Shown here one piece after another: positions 8,791 through 18,125 of a DNA stretch of 64,000 nt (position 1 is its first letter; each line of letters begins with the position of its first letter). This DNA comes from an uncultured Chthoniobacterales bacterium (GTDB lineage: Bacteria; Verrucomicrobiota; Verrucomicrobiia; Chthoniobacterales; UBA10450), in the NCBI GenBank assembly GCA_902805675.1, contig CADCTA010000046.1, positions 43,719-107,718 of the forward strand. Direction: 5' to 3'. The translations under genes were made by a program, and so were the position numbers. The notes under the pieces are model-generated. The model was not told where the DNA came from and did no database searches. It was given only the letters and a program-made list of their open reading frames with translations.

Positions 8791-10161
8791 TCAGCGTGCA
8801 GCCCCGCGAGCATGCGCCGCGGCCACCATCCGCTTCTGTTTGCGCATCACCGCCAGCATCGCAAAGCCGCCGATCGCGCCGAAACCAGCCATCATCGGAT
8901 ACCACGCGCCCCAGCCGTGGCGATCGATCAGCCAGCCGGTTAACGGCAACGCGATCGCGGTGCCGTAATACTGAAACGAGTCGATCACGCCCGAGGCGAA
9001 GCCAGCCATCTTGCGCCCGCCGATGTCCATCGGTGCGGCCGCACCGACGATGGAATGCGTCGAGTTCGCGGTGAAGGAAATCAGCACAAGGAACATGCAG
9101 CCAATGAAGATGCCCGCGGGCGTCGGGCCCACCGCTCCCGACATGATCACGCCGGCCGCGACCAGGATCACGCACGTCTCAAGAAAGTAGAGCCCCATCG
9201 CGACCGGCGAGCGGCGTCCGTGAAACACCTTGTCCGAGACCACGCCCGCGCCGAACGACGCGAGCACCGCGACGACCGGCATCAGGTTCATCGTCCAGAA
9301 CACCGCGGCGGGCTTCGCGTCCATATTCAGCTTCAGCTGCTCGACGAAGTAGAGGATCGCGAGCTGATCAGAGCTATTCCGCACAGCACCGGTGCACGCG
9401 TATGCGACGGCGTAGAACCAGACGAGCGGATGCGTGAAGATCGTGACGAACGACTCACGCAAACTCACAGTGACATTTTCGTCACCAGGCTCGCCGTCGT
9501 GCTCGACCACGCCGCGGTAGCCTGCCTCCTCCGGTGTCTGCTTGACGAAGATGACGAATAACACCGCCACCACCGCGGTGATCAGCGGCGGAATGCGGAA
9601 GAGCCACCGCCAATCGCCTTGCGCCACAACCCACACGCCGACGGTGAAGCCTGCGAGGATCACGGGTGCGAGATTGTTGATCGCGACCTGGCCGAGTTGG
9701 ATCATGAACCCGAAAATCCCGGCGAACGTGCCGCGCTCCGTGCGGTTGAACCAGGCGGCGTTGATCTTGATCATCCCCGGCGCGCCCCAGGACTGGAGAT
9801 AGCCGTTCATCAGCCAGATCAATGAGAACGTCGCGAACGTGCCGACGAATGACGAAAAGCCGTAGATCAGATTGATCACGATCGTGCCGACGGCGCCGAT
9901 CAGCATCGCCGGCTTGCCACCGATACGGTCTGTGAGCAGGCCGTTCACGAGCTGGCCGGTGCCGTAAGCAAGCGCCCACGCGCTCAGGATTCCTGTGATC
10001 TGGAATTTGCTGAAGCCGAACTCCTCCACCATCCCGGGCGTCGCCCAACGGAAGTTGTAGCGGCACATGTAATACGAGGCGTAGAGCAGGCCGATGATGA
10101 CCCAGTTCAGGCCGCGGCGCGGGCGGAATCCGGGCGGGTATTGCCTGACGACTGAACTCAT
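8791..10161 (-). CDS. MFS transporter, OPA (GlpT/UhpT-like) family
   Basis: YASYYMCRYNFRWATPGMVEEFGFSK, QSWGAPGMIKINAAWF; ATG at 10161. Confidence 0.85.
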   Translation of the reverse strand: MSSVVRQYPPGFRPRRGLNWVIIGLLYASYYMCRYNFRWATPGMVEEFGFSKFQITGILSAWALAYGTGQLVNGLLTDRIGGKPAMLIGAVGTIVINLIYGFSSFVGTFATFSLIWLMNGYLQSWGAPGMIKINAAWFNRTERGTFAGIFGFMIQLGQVAINNLAPVILAGFTVGVWVVAQGDWRWLFRIPPLITAVVAVLFVIFVKQTPEEAGYRGVVEHDGEPGDENVTVSLRESFVTIFTHPLVWFYAVAYACTGAVRNSSDQLAILYFVEQLKLNMDAKPAAVFWTMNLMPVVAVLASFGAGVVSDKVFHGRRSPVAMGLYFLETCVILVAAGVIMSGAVGPTPAGIFIGCMFLVLISFTANSTHSIVGAAAPMDIGGRKMAGFASGVIDSFQYYGTAIALPLTGWLIDRHGWGAWYPMMAGFGAIGGFAMLAVMRKQKRMVAAAHARGAAR

Positions 10162-10264
10162 CGCGGGCAAAGGATGTACACCGCGCGCGGCAAGGTGAAC
10201 AACAAACTGCAGTGGGCATGCAACCGTTTCCCCCGGCGGCTCGTTTAGTTTCTAAGTGCCCGCA

Positions 10265-11221
10265 ATGCGACCAGTTAGAACGATCAAGCTGGTGGCGCGG
10301 CAGACCGGCCTCTCCGTTCACACGATCCGGGTCTGGGAAAAACGCTACGGAGCTGTCCGCCCGGTCCGCGCGACGAACAACCGCAGGCTCTACTCCGATG
10401 AAGATATCGAGCGGCTGAAGCTGCTACGGCAGGCGACGCTCGCCGGCCATAGCATCGGCCAGATCGCCAGAGCCACGCTCCCGGAGCTGCGCCGGTTGTT
10501 GCGCGATGACCTGAGTACACGCAACACCGGTCCAGGCGCGACGGCGCGGCAGGAGCGCGGCGTGGCCGATGATTTGATCGCCGCCGCAATCCGCGCGACC
10601 GAGCGACTCGACCTCGCTGATCTGCGCGACCTGCTGGATCGCGCGGCGGTCGAGTTAGGGCAGCCGGCAATGCTGCACAAGTTTGTCGCGCCTTTCGCGA
10701 TGGAGATCGGCGAACGCTGGCGCAAGGGCGACCTGAACGTCGCGCACGAGCATTTTGCCACGAGCACGCTCACGGTTTTCCTCGCCGGTTTCGCCCGTCC
10801 GTATCCAACTGGCAGCTCGGCGCACCACTTTGTCATCGCCACGCCCTCCGGACAGTTGCACGAGCTCGGCGCGATTATCGCCGCGGCGGCGGTGCAGAGC
10901 CACGGCTGGCGCGCGACCTACCTCGGCTCATCGCTGCCAATCGAAGAGCTCGTCGGCGCCGCGACGCAGCTGAAGGCGCGCGCGATCGGCCTCAGCATCG
11001 TCTTCCCGCCAGACGACGCGTTGTTGACGCAGGATCTATTGAAGCTGCCGAAGCTGCTGCCACCGGATTGCGCGGTCATCGTCGGCGGCCGCTCCGTTCG
11101 GACCTACGCCGACACCCTCAAGCAGATCGGCGCGATTCAGGTGAACTCGCTCGAGGATCTTTATCCGGTGCTCGATTCGCTTCAGCAAACGAAGCGCGCC
11201 TCGACCAAGCGCGCGAAATGA
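10265..11221 (+). CDS. MerR family transcriptional regulator with cobalamin-binding domain (CarH/LitR-like)
   Basis: MerR HTH (TGLSVHTIRVWEKRYGAVRPVRATNNRRLYSDEDIERL), WRKGDLNVAHEH (Wx9EH), QLHELG, SIV, VGGRS B12-domain landmarks. Confidence 0.9.
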   Translation: MRPVRTIKLVARQTGLSVHTIRVWEKRYGAVRPVRATNNRRLYSDEDIERLKLLRQATLAGHSIGQIARATLPELRRLLRDDLSTRNTGPGATARQERGVADDLIAAAIRATERLDLADLRDLLDRAAVELGQPAMLHKFVAPFAMEIGERWRKGDLNVAHEHFATSTLTVFLAGFARPYPTGSSAHHFVIATPSGQLHELGAIIAAAAVQSHGWRATYLGSSLPIEELVGAATQLKARAIGLSIVFPPDDALLTQDLLKLPKLLPPDCAVIVGGRSVRTYADTLKQIGAIQVNSLEDLYPVLDSLQQTKRASTKRAK

Positions 11222-11263
11222 GCCTTGCGCTTCGGCGCGGTTTCCACAGGGTGCACGGCACGT

Positions 11264-11809
11264 ATGGCATTGAGCATCGAGAGCCTGCACATCGGCATGA
11301 AAGTCTTGCACCCGCGGTATGGCGTCGGCGTGGTCCGCTCGCTCACCACGCACACAGCGGATATCAACTTCGATGACGCGCCGCGCACCATCGCGCCGGA
11401 CACCGCCGGGCTCACCTCCGCTGAGCCGACGGCCACACTCACCGAGCTGCAGATTCCGCTCGAGACTCTGATTCGCGATACGGCGCAGAGCGTGGTGGAA
11501 GCGCTCGGCCTCGAGAAGGACGACGCGATCGTAGAAGGCTTGGCGAATCGCTGGCAGCGCGGCGTGCTGGTGATGCAATCAGCCGACACGTCGTTGCAGC
11601 CGAAAGAGGTGCCGATCGAGACGTTCTTTCACAAGATCGTCATGATCCGAAACAACCTGCGCGTGCTCGAGCAGAAGGTGAACGCGAGCGACAAGCTGAG
11701 CGACGCCGACAAGTTCGACATGCAGCAATACATCACGCGCTGCTACGGCTCGCTCACGACGTTCAACGTCCTGTTCAAGAACAAGGACGAGCAGTTCCGG
11801 ACGACCTAG
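11264..11809 (+). CDS. conserved hypothetical protein
   Basis: 182-aa ORF directly downstream of the MerR gene; HPRYGVGVVRS N-terminal segment; no confident family. Confidence 0.6.
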   Translation: MALSIESLHIGMKVLHPRYGVGVVRSLTTHTADINFDDAPRTIAPDTAGLTSAEPTATLTELQIPLETLIRDTAQSVVEALGLEKDDAIVEGLANRWQRGVLVMQSADTSLQPKEVPIETFFHKIVMIRNNLRVLEQKVNASDKLSDADKFDMQQYITRCYGSLTTFNVLFKNKDEQFRTT

Positions 11810-11835
11810 CAGGCGGCGGCATCAGGCGACCACGC

Positions 11836-12085
11836 CCTGGGCGGCGCATCACCATGGGGGGGCGGCGCATCACCCTGGGCGGCGCATCATCCTGCGCGGC
11901 GCATCATCCTGCGCGGCGCATCATCCTGCGCGGCGCATCATCCTGCGCGGCGCATCACCCTGCGCGGCGCATCACCCTGCGCGGCGCATCACCCTGGGCG
12001 GCGCATCACCCTGGGCGGCGCATCACCCTGGGCGGCGCATCACCCTGGGCGGCGCATCACCCTGCGCGGCGCATCACCCTGCGCG
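11836..12085. repeat. 17-bp tandem repeat array, about 14 copies (CCTGSGCGGCGCATCAY)
   Basis: regular 17-bp periodicity from 11874 to 12077, one irregular 21-bp copy near 11853. Confidence 0.95.
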
Positions 12086-12212
12086 GTCATCCTGAGCCGC
12101 GTAGACGGCGAAGGACCTCACGCTCGGCCGCGGGTGATGCACACTGACTGCACCGCAAAGACTGACGGCGTGAGGTCCTTCGGCGCGCTTCGCCAGCCTC
12201 AGGATGACCGCG
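12086..12212. repeat. family-1 intergenic inverted-repeat element
   Basis: GTCATCCTGAGCCGCGTAGACGGCGAAGGACCTCACGC ... GCGTGAGGTCCTTCGGCGCGCTTCGCCAGCCTCAGGATGAC. Confidence 0.85.
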
Positions 12213-12227
12213 TGGTTGGCACGCTCG

Positions 12228-13589
12228 TCAGGCGATCACCACCGTTTTTACATTCACAAACTCGCGGATCCCTTCCGCTCCAAGCTCCCGCCCGAAGCCA
12301 GAGCGCTTCACCCCACCAAACGGAAGCCGCGCATCGGAAGCCACCATACCGTTGATGAACACCATCCCGCTCTCGATCTCGCTCGCGAAAAGCTCCTGCT
12401 CGGCCGGATCGTTCGTCCACGCGCTCGCGCCGAGGCCGAATGGCGTGTCGTTAGCCACCGCCACCGCTTCCGCCGCATCGCGCACGCGGAAGATCGCTGC
12501 CACCGGACCGAAGATCTCCTCGCGCGCAGCAGGCGAGTCTGGCGGCACATCGACGAGCACGGTTGGCTCGTAAAAGAAGCCGGGCCGCGCGACACGCTTG
12601 CCGCCGGTCAATAACTTCGCGCCGGCTTGCACTGACGCCTGCACCTGCGCGTCCACGCCTCGCAAGATCTGCTCATTAGCAAGCGGCCCGATCTCGGTCT
12701 CCGGATCGAGCGGATCACCGATATTGAGCGCGCGCATCCGCATCACAAACTGCGCGACGAACTCATCGTACGTCGCCTCGGTGGTAATGAACCGCTTTGC
12801 TGCGATGCAAGATTGGCCGGTGTTGATGGTTCGGGCTTTGACCGCGGTGGAGATCGCCGCGTCGATGTCCGCGCTCGGCATGACGATGAACGGATCGCTG
12901 CCGCCCAGCTCGAGGACGCACTTCTTGATCTGCCGCGCGGCCGCGCTCGCGACCTCCGCGCCTGCGCGTTCGCTGCCGGTTAACGTCACCGCTTTGACAC
13001 GCGGATCGTCGATGATCTGCCGCGTCTGCTCGGTTTCGATCAACAGCGTCTGAAGAACGGCTTCCGCAAAGCCCGCACGGTGGAACACATCTTCAATCGC
13101 GAGCGCGCACTGCGGCACACTCGCGGCATGCTTCAGCAGGCAGACATTCCCGGCCATCAACGCCGGGGCGGCGAACCGAAACACCTGCCAGAGCGGGAAG
13201 TTCCACGGCATGATGGCGAGGATCACACCGAGCGGCTGATAGCGAATGTAGCTGCGCGTTGCGTTTGATTCGACTGCTTGCCGAGCGAGAAACCGCTCCG
13301 CGTTCTCGGCATAATACCGGCAACCGCCTGCGCACTTTGTCACTTCCTCGACCGCAGCGGGGAACAGTTTGCCCATCTCCAGCGTGACGGTGCGCGCGAG
13401 CGTCTCCTTCTCCTGTTCGAGAATCTCGGCGGCGTGCAACATGCATTGGGCGCGCGCGGCGAAATTGGTACGCCGATGGAGCTGAAATGCGAGTTCCGCC
13501 GCGACCAGCTTCATCTCGATTTCCTCGGTGCTCAGCGCAGGGAAGGTGCGGAGCGTTTCACCCGTAGCCGGGTTCACCGACGCGATCAT
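12228..13589 (-). CDS. NAD(P)-dependent succinate-semialdehyde dehydrogenase-type aldehyde dehydrogenase
   Basis: NPATGETL, MPWNFPLWQVFRFAAPALMAGN, LELGGSDPFIVM, GQSCIAAKRF. Confidence 0.87.
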   Translation of the reverse strand: MIASVNPATGETLRTFPALSTEEIEMKLVAAELAFQLHRRTNFAARAQCMLHAAEILEQEKETLARTVTLEMGKLFPAAVEEVTKCAGGCRYYAENAERFLARQAVESNATRSYIRYQPLGVILAIMPWNFPLWQVFRFAAPALMAGNVCLLKHAASVPQCALAIEDVFHRAGFAEAVLQTLLIETEQTRQIIDDPRVKAVTLTGSERAGAEVASAAARQIKKCVLELGGSDPFIVMPSADIDAAISTAVKARTINTGQSCIAAKRFITTEATYDEFVAQFVMRMRALNIGDPLDPETEIGPLANEQILRGVDAQVQASVQAGAKLLTGGKRVARPGFFYEPTVLVDVPPDSPAAREEIFGPVAAIFRVRDAAEAVAVANDTPFGLGASAWTNDPAEQELFASEIESGMVFINGMVASDARLPFGGVKRSGFGRELGAEGIREFVNVKTVVIA

Positions 13590-13595
13590 GCGCTT

Positions 13596-15065
13596 CTATA
13601 GACGCAGACCTTTGGGAATCAAAAGCCGGTCCAGCAGGTCGAACGTCCACTGCACGAGCAGCGCGAGAACTGCGGCTGGGATCGCGCCCTGCAGGATGGT
13701 GGCGTGATCGTTCAAGTTGAGCCCGCTGATGATCGGCTCGCCCAGGCCGCCGGCGCCGATCAGCGCCGCGAGCGTCGCCGTGCCTATGTTGATCACGGCG
13801 CTCGTTTTCACCCCGGCCAGGATGGTGCGCGAAGCCATCGGAAGGTAGATCTGTCGCAGCCGCGCTCCGGCCGAGAGGCCGAGTGCGATGGCGGATTCGC
13901 GAATTGGCTGCGCGATGTCCTGCAAGCCGGTGGCCGTGTTTCGCACGATCGGGAGCAGACCGTAGAGGAACAACGCCGCGATCGCGGTGCGCGCCGAGAT
14001 TCCGAAGAACGGCACCGGCACGAGCAGCGCAAGCAAGGCGAGCGACGGGACGGTTTGCACCGCGCTCGTCACGGCGAGTATGACGTGACCGATCGCACCT
14101 CCGCGACTCGCCACGATGCCCAGCGGAATTCCGACGAGCACGGCAAGCAGCAGCGAGATGCACGTCAGCTGAAGATGACGCGAGATCCACCGCGTGAGCT
14201 TTGCGGTTAACGACTCCCCCGCGCGAGGCGCGATGCTTTCGCTGCCGCCGCTGAAGTAGAGCTCGGCAGCACGCGCATAGTTCTTCGTCCGCTCCGCCTC
14301 GGCGTTCAGCCGGATCATTCGTGGCTCGTCGATCGTGCCTTGCAGCTTCTCGAGCGCGGCTTTCGCCTGCGGATCAATGGACGCTCGATAGAGAAACACG
14401 GCTTTGTATTGCGGAAAGAAGCCGAGGTCGTCCTCGAGCGTGACGAGATCGTACTCGGCGATCTTTGCATCAGTCGAGTAGGCGTCTTTCACATCGATCT
14501 CGCCGCGCCGCAGCGCCTCGTAGCCGAGCCCATGATCGATCCCGCGAACGTCCGGCGGGGCGAGCTGGTAGCGATCGGCGAGCGGCCGCCACCCGTCGCG
14601 CCGGCTGAGGAACTCGTGCGTAACGCCGAACCGCATTGCGGGATGCGCACGTAGATCGCTGATCGTGCGAATACGCGCCCGCTCCGCTCCTGCGCGTGAC
14701 ATGACGAGCGCATACGTGTTGTTGAATCCGAGCTCGCCCGACACTTGCACGCCGACCTTCGCCAGCTCTGCGCGGATCACATCGAGCGACATCTTCTGCG
14801 GCGATTTCAGGATCTCTTCGGCGATCGTGCCGGTGTATTCCGGGTAAACAGCGATCTGGCCGCTACGCAGCGCTTCCCAAAGGATGATCGTGCCGCCCAT
14901 GCCCTGCCGGTGCTCGGATGCGCTGCCCGCATCGCTGAGCGCGCGCTTCGCGATCTCCGCCAGCACATACGATTCGGTAAACTTCTTCGAGCCGATCAAC
15001 ACCGGCTCGCTCGCCGCGGCAGCGATCCCCGCCGCCAGGATCAACGTGACGAGTGCCGTTTTCAT
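13596..15065 (-). CDS. osmoprotectant/EgtU-type ABC transporter, fused solute-binding (N-term) and permease (C-term) protein
   Basis: signal peptide then IGSKKFTESYVLAEI...GMGGTIILWEALRSGQIAVYPEYTGTIAEEIL; permease ESAIALGLSAGARLRQIYLPMASRTILAGVKTSAVINIGTATLAALIGAGGLGEPI. Confidence 0.9.
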   Translation of the reverse strand: MKTALVTLILAAGIAAAASEPVLIGSKKFTESYVLAEIAKRALSDAGSASEHRQGMGGTIILWEALRSGQIAVYPEYTGTIAEEILKSPQKMSLDVIRAELAKVGVQVSGELGFNNTYALVMSRAGAERARIRTISDLRAHPAMRFGVTHEFLSRRDGWRPLADRYQLAPPDVRGIDHGLGYEALRRGEIDVKDAYSTDAKIAEYDLVTLEDDLGFFPQYKAVFLYRASIDPQAKAALEKLQGTIDEPRMIRLNAEAERTKNYARAAELYFSGGSESIAPRAGESLTAKLTRWISRHLQLTCISLLLAVLVGIPLGIVASRGGAIGHVILAVTSAVQTVPSLALLALLVPVPFFGISARTAIAALFLYGLLPIVRNTATGLQDIAQPIRESAIALGLSAGARLRQIYLPMASRTILAGVKTSAVINIGTATLAALIGAGGLGEPIISGLNLNDHATILQGAIPAAVLALLVQWTFDLLDRLLIPKGLRL

Positions 15066-15805
15066 CTCATCGCGACGCCGCGTTGCGCGTTCAGGAACTC
15101 GGTGACAAAGGCGTTCGCCGGTCTTTCGCGGAGATCCGATAGACCGCCTTCTTGAACGACGCGGCCGTCGTTCATTAGCACGATCTTGTGGCCGAGGAAC
15201 GCAGCCTCCGCGAGATCGTGAGTGACGAGAATTGTCGTCTGCCCGAGGCGCTCGAAGATCTCCTTCAGGTCTCGTTGCAACGCGGCTCTCACCATCGGAT
15301 CGAGCGCGCCAAGCGGCTCGTCTAGCAACAACAACTGCGGCGAGAGTGCGAGCGCGCGCATCAAACTGACGCGCTGACGTTGTCCGCCGGACAACTCACC
15401 GGGATATCGCGAGAGACCTTCGACCGGGAATCGCGTCAGTGCGGCTAACTCTGCCAGCCGCGACTCATTGTCCGTTTCAGGTTGGCGAAGATGCCGCGCC
15501 ATCAGGAGCACGTTGTCGCGGGCGGTGAGGTGAGGGAACAGGCCACCTTCCTGGATGACGTAGCCCATCCGCCGCCGCAGCATGGCGATGTTGTTCTCGC
15601 CGACAGTCTCGCCGTCGATGCTGACGGTGCCGCTGTCGGGTTGCAGCAGTCCCACGATCAGCCGCAACACGGTCGACTTTCCGCAACCGCTCGGCCCGAT
15701 CAGGACGGTGGTCTTGCCGCGTTCGAATGCGAGCTCCGTCGGTGCGAGTGCAACGTTTGAGCCGAAGCGCTTGCTCACGCCGGCGAGTCGCACCAGATCG
15801 TCCAC
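15062..15805 (-). CDS. ABC transporter ATP-binding protein (OpuCA/EgtV-like)
   Basis: Walker A GPSGCGKST, signature LSGGQRQR, Walker B LLLLDEPLGALDP; 4-bp ATGA overlap with 13596-15065; GTG start. Confidence 0.92.
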   Translation of the reverse strand: MDDLVRLAGVSKRFGSNVALAPTELAFERGKTTVLIGPSGCGKSTVLRLIVGLLQPDSGTVSIDGETVGENNIAMLRRRMGYVIQEGGLFPHLTARDNVLLMARHLRQPETDNESRLAELAALTRFPVEGLSRYPGELSGGQRQRVSLMRALALSPQLLLLDEPLGALDPMVRAALQRDLKEIFERLGQTTILVTHDLAEAAFLGHKIVLMNDGRVVQEGGLSDLRERPANAFVTEFLNAQRGVAMR

Positions 15806-15811
15806 GCGCGG

Positions 15812-16759
15812 CTAGTCTGGCACGATGAGGTAGAAAAGGCCAAACAGCTCCTGGCGATCCGTCCAGAGCCGCCGGAACTCGAAGCCCGCACTGCGCGCCA
15901 GCGCGATGAAGCCGTTGCGTGAGTGTTTGTACGAGTACTCGGTGATGATGTTTTCGCCTTCTTCGAACCCGAACTGCTCGGTGCCGAGTCGCACCGTCTG
16001 TCGCGCCGCACTGATCAGGTGCATCTCGATGCGACCCTCGAGCGCGTTGTAGACCGCGCGATGCGCCCAATTAGCGACCTCAAAATCCGCACCGAGCTCG
16101 CGGTTCGCTCTAACGAGCAGATTCAGGTTGAACTCAGCCGTCACGCCCGCGGCGTCGTTATAAGCGCGTTCGATGATCTCGGGTGGCTTCTGCAGATCTA
16201 CTCCGATGAGCAAAGCACCGCCCCGCCCGGCCATCTTCGCGATGCGCTCGAGAAAATGGCACGCGGGCTCTGGCTCCAGATTACCTACCGTCGAGCCCGG
16301 GAAATAGACGACGATGCGGTCGCCCTTCCGGCTCGGCTCCGGCAGCGTGAACTCCTCGAGGAAGTCGGCGCAGATCGGCAGCACTTCGAGCGTCGGCATG
16401 GCAGTCGACAGCTGCGTTGCGGATGTGGCGAGCGATTCCTTGTCCACGTCTACGGGCATGTAGGCGACCGGCTCGGCTAGTTGCGCGAGCAGCGCGCGCG
16501 TCTTGCGTCCGCCACCGGTGCCTAGTCCCACGATCTCGCAGCGCGGCCCGAGCAGCGCGGCGATTTCTTCGCCGTCAGTAGCGAGGATCTCCGTCTCAGC
16601 GCGCGTGATGTAATACTCCGGCACCTCGCAGATCTGGCGGAAGAGCGCGGCGCCGCGCTCATCGTAGAAATACTTGCAGGGCAGCGTGCGCGGTGAGCTC
16701 GAGAGCCCGGCGATCGCGTCCCGCAGGAAGTCGGACGTGGTGGGTTGGAGATCGAGCAC
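15812..16759 (-). CDS. egtD: L-histidine N(alpha)-methyltransferase
   Basis: LPCKYFYDERGAALFRQICEVPEYYITRAETEIL, ELGTGGGRKT-like loop, YFPGSTVGNLEP, YSYKHSRNGF; GTG start at 16759 inferred. Confidence 0.93.
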   Translation of the reverse strand: MLDLQPTTSDFLRDAIAGLSSSPRTLPCKYFYDERGAALFRQICEVPEYYITRAETEILATDGEEIAALLGPRCEIVGLGTGGGRKTRALLAQLAEPVAYMPVDVDKESLATSATQLSTAMPTLEVLPICADFLEEFTLPEPSRKGDRIVVYFPGSTVGNLEPEPACHFLERIAKMAGRGGALLIGVDLQKPPEIIERAYNDAAGVTAEFNLNLLVRANRELGADFEVANWAHRAVYNALEGRIEMHLISAARQTVRLGTEQFGFEEGENIITEYSYKHSRNGFIALARSAGFEFRRLWTDRQELFGLFYLIVPD

Positions 16760-16784
16760 GGTAAACGGCGCGGCTGGAGTCCGC

Positions 16785-18125
16785 TCAGGTAACGTCGCGC
16801 GCGAGCCGGATGCCAGTGAATTGCCACCGTTTCTCCGGCTGGAAAAAATTGCGATAGGTCGGCCGGATGTGATTGCGCGAAGTGGCGCACGAGCCACCGC
16901 GCAGCACCATCTGGTTGCACATAAATTTGCCGTTGTACTCGCCGAGCGCGCCCGGCACTGCGCGATAGCCGGGGTACGGGAGATAGGCGCTACGCGTCCA
17001 TTCCCAGACATCGCCGAACATCTGGAGTAATTGCCCGTCCTTCGCGCTGGCCGATGCGCCGGCGGGATGAAAGCGTTCCGCGTCGACGAAGTTCCCGTCG
17101 ATCGTTTGCCCGGCAGCGGCGCGCTCCCATTCGAATTCGGTCGGGAGGCGTGCGCCGTCCCAGTTCGCATACGCGTCCGCCTCGAAATAGCTGACGTGCG
17201 TGACGGGTTCGGACTCGTTGATCGGCCGGAAGCCTGAGAGTGTGAAGTTCCACCAGCCGTCCTCGCGCTTCACCCAATAGAGCGGCGCGTCCCAGCGTTG
17301 TTCGTTAACGGTGCTCCAGCCGAGCGACAGCCAAAACTCCGGCCGCGTGTAGCCGCCCGCGTCTATGAACGCGAGATACTCGCCGTTCGTTATCGGGCGG
17401 TTCGATAGCGAAAACGCCGGGACGAACGCGCGGTGCTGCGGGCCCTCGTTGTCGTAGGAAAAGGCATCACCTTTGTGGCCGATCGAGACCATCGCTTCGT
17501 CGAATTCCACAAACCGTTGCGGCGCGACCTTGCGGCTTTCGCGTTCCTCGTCGGTCGATTCGAAAACGGGATAAAGGGGGTTCTGCGCGAAGACGTGCTT
17601 GATATCGGTGATCAACAGCTCCTGGTGTTGCTGCTCGTGGTTCAGCCCGAGGACGAGCACCGGCTCGATGTCGTCGAGCAGTGCATCGTTCGCGCCTTCG
17701 AGCAGCTTGATCAGGCACTCGTCGACTGACTGCCGGTAGTGATACGTCTCCGCGACGGTCGGACGCGAGATCAGCCCGCGCAGGTCGCGCCGGTGCATGT
17801 CGCCGGCAGCGTTGTAGTACGAATTAAAGAGATACGCATACTGCGGCACTTCGGTGCGATACCGCTGCATCCATACCTTCAGGACGAAGGTCTCGAAGAA
17901 CCATGTGGTGTGCGCAAGGTGCCACTTCGTCGGACTGACATCGGGGCATGACTGCACCACGAAATCTTCCGGCTGCAGATTCCGGCAAAGGCGCGAGGAG
18001 AGGTCGCGGACCTGGCTGTAGCGCGCGGCGAGCGCCTGTGCTCGACTCGACGCGCGGCGTTCTACTCCGTCCGACCCGGTGACCGCTGGCTGATTATCGA
18101 CGATTGGGGCCTCAGGCGCCTTCAA
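16785..18125 (-). CDS. egtB: ergothioneine biosynthesis protein EgtB (sulfoxide synthase; DinB-like + FGE-like domains)
   Basis: KWHLAHTTWFFETFVL, GLNHEQQHQELLITDIKH, PITNGEYLAFIDAGGY, FGDVWEWTRSAYLPYPGYR, VLRGGSCATSRNHIRPTYRNFF. Confidence 0.95.
   Translation of the reverse strand: MKAPEAPIVDNQPAVTGSDGVERRASSRAQALAARYSQVRDLSSRLCRNLQPEDFVVQSCPDVSPTKWHLAHTTWFFETFVLKVWMQRYRTEVPQYAYLFNSYYNAAGDMHRRDLRGLISRPTVAETYHYRQSVDECLIKLLEGANDALLDDIEPVLVLGLNHEQQHQELLITDIKHVFAQNPLYPVFESTDEERESRKVAPQRFVEFDEAMVSIGHKGDAFSYDNEGPQHRAFVPAFSLSNRPITNGEYLAFIDAGGYTRPEFWLSLGWSTVNEQRWDAPLYWVKREDGWWNFTLSGFRPINESEPVTHVSYFEADAYANWDGARLPTEFEWERAAAGQTIDGNFVDAERFHPAGASASAKDGQLLQMFGDVWEWTRSAYLPYPGYRAVPGALGEYNGKFMCNQMVLRGGSCATSRNHIRPTYRNFFQPEKRWQFTGIRLARDVT

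Noticed and set aside
11836-12085. CRISPR array
   Set aside because: 17-bp units are directly contiguous without unique spacers; no cas genes in the window
11854-12147. ORF MGGRRITLGGASSCAAHHPARR...
   Set aside because: Translation of the 17-bp tandem array, not a protein
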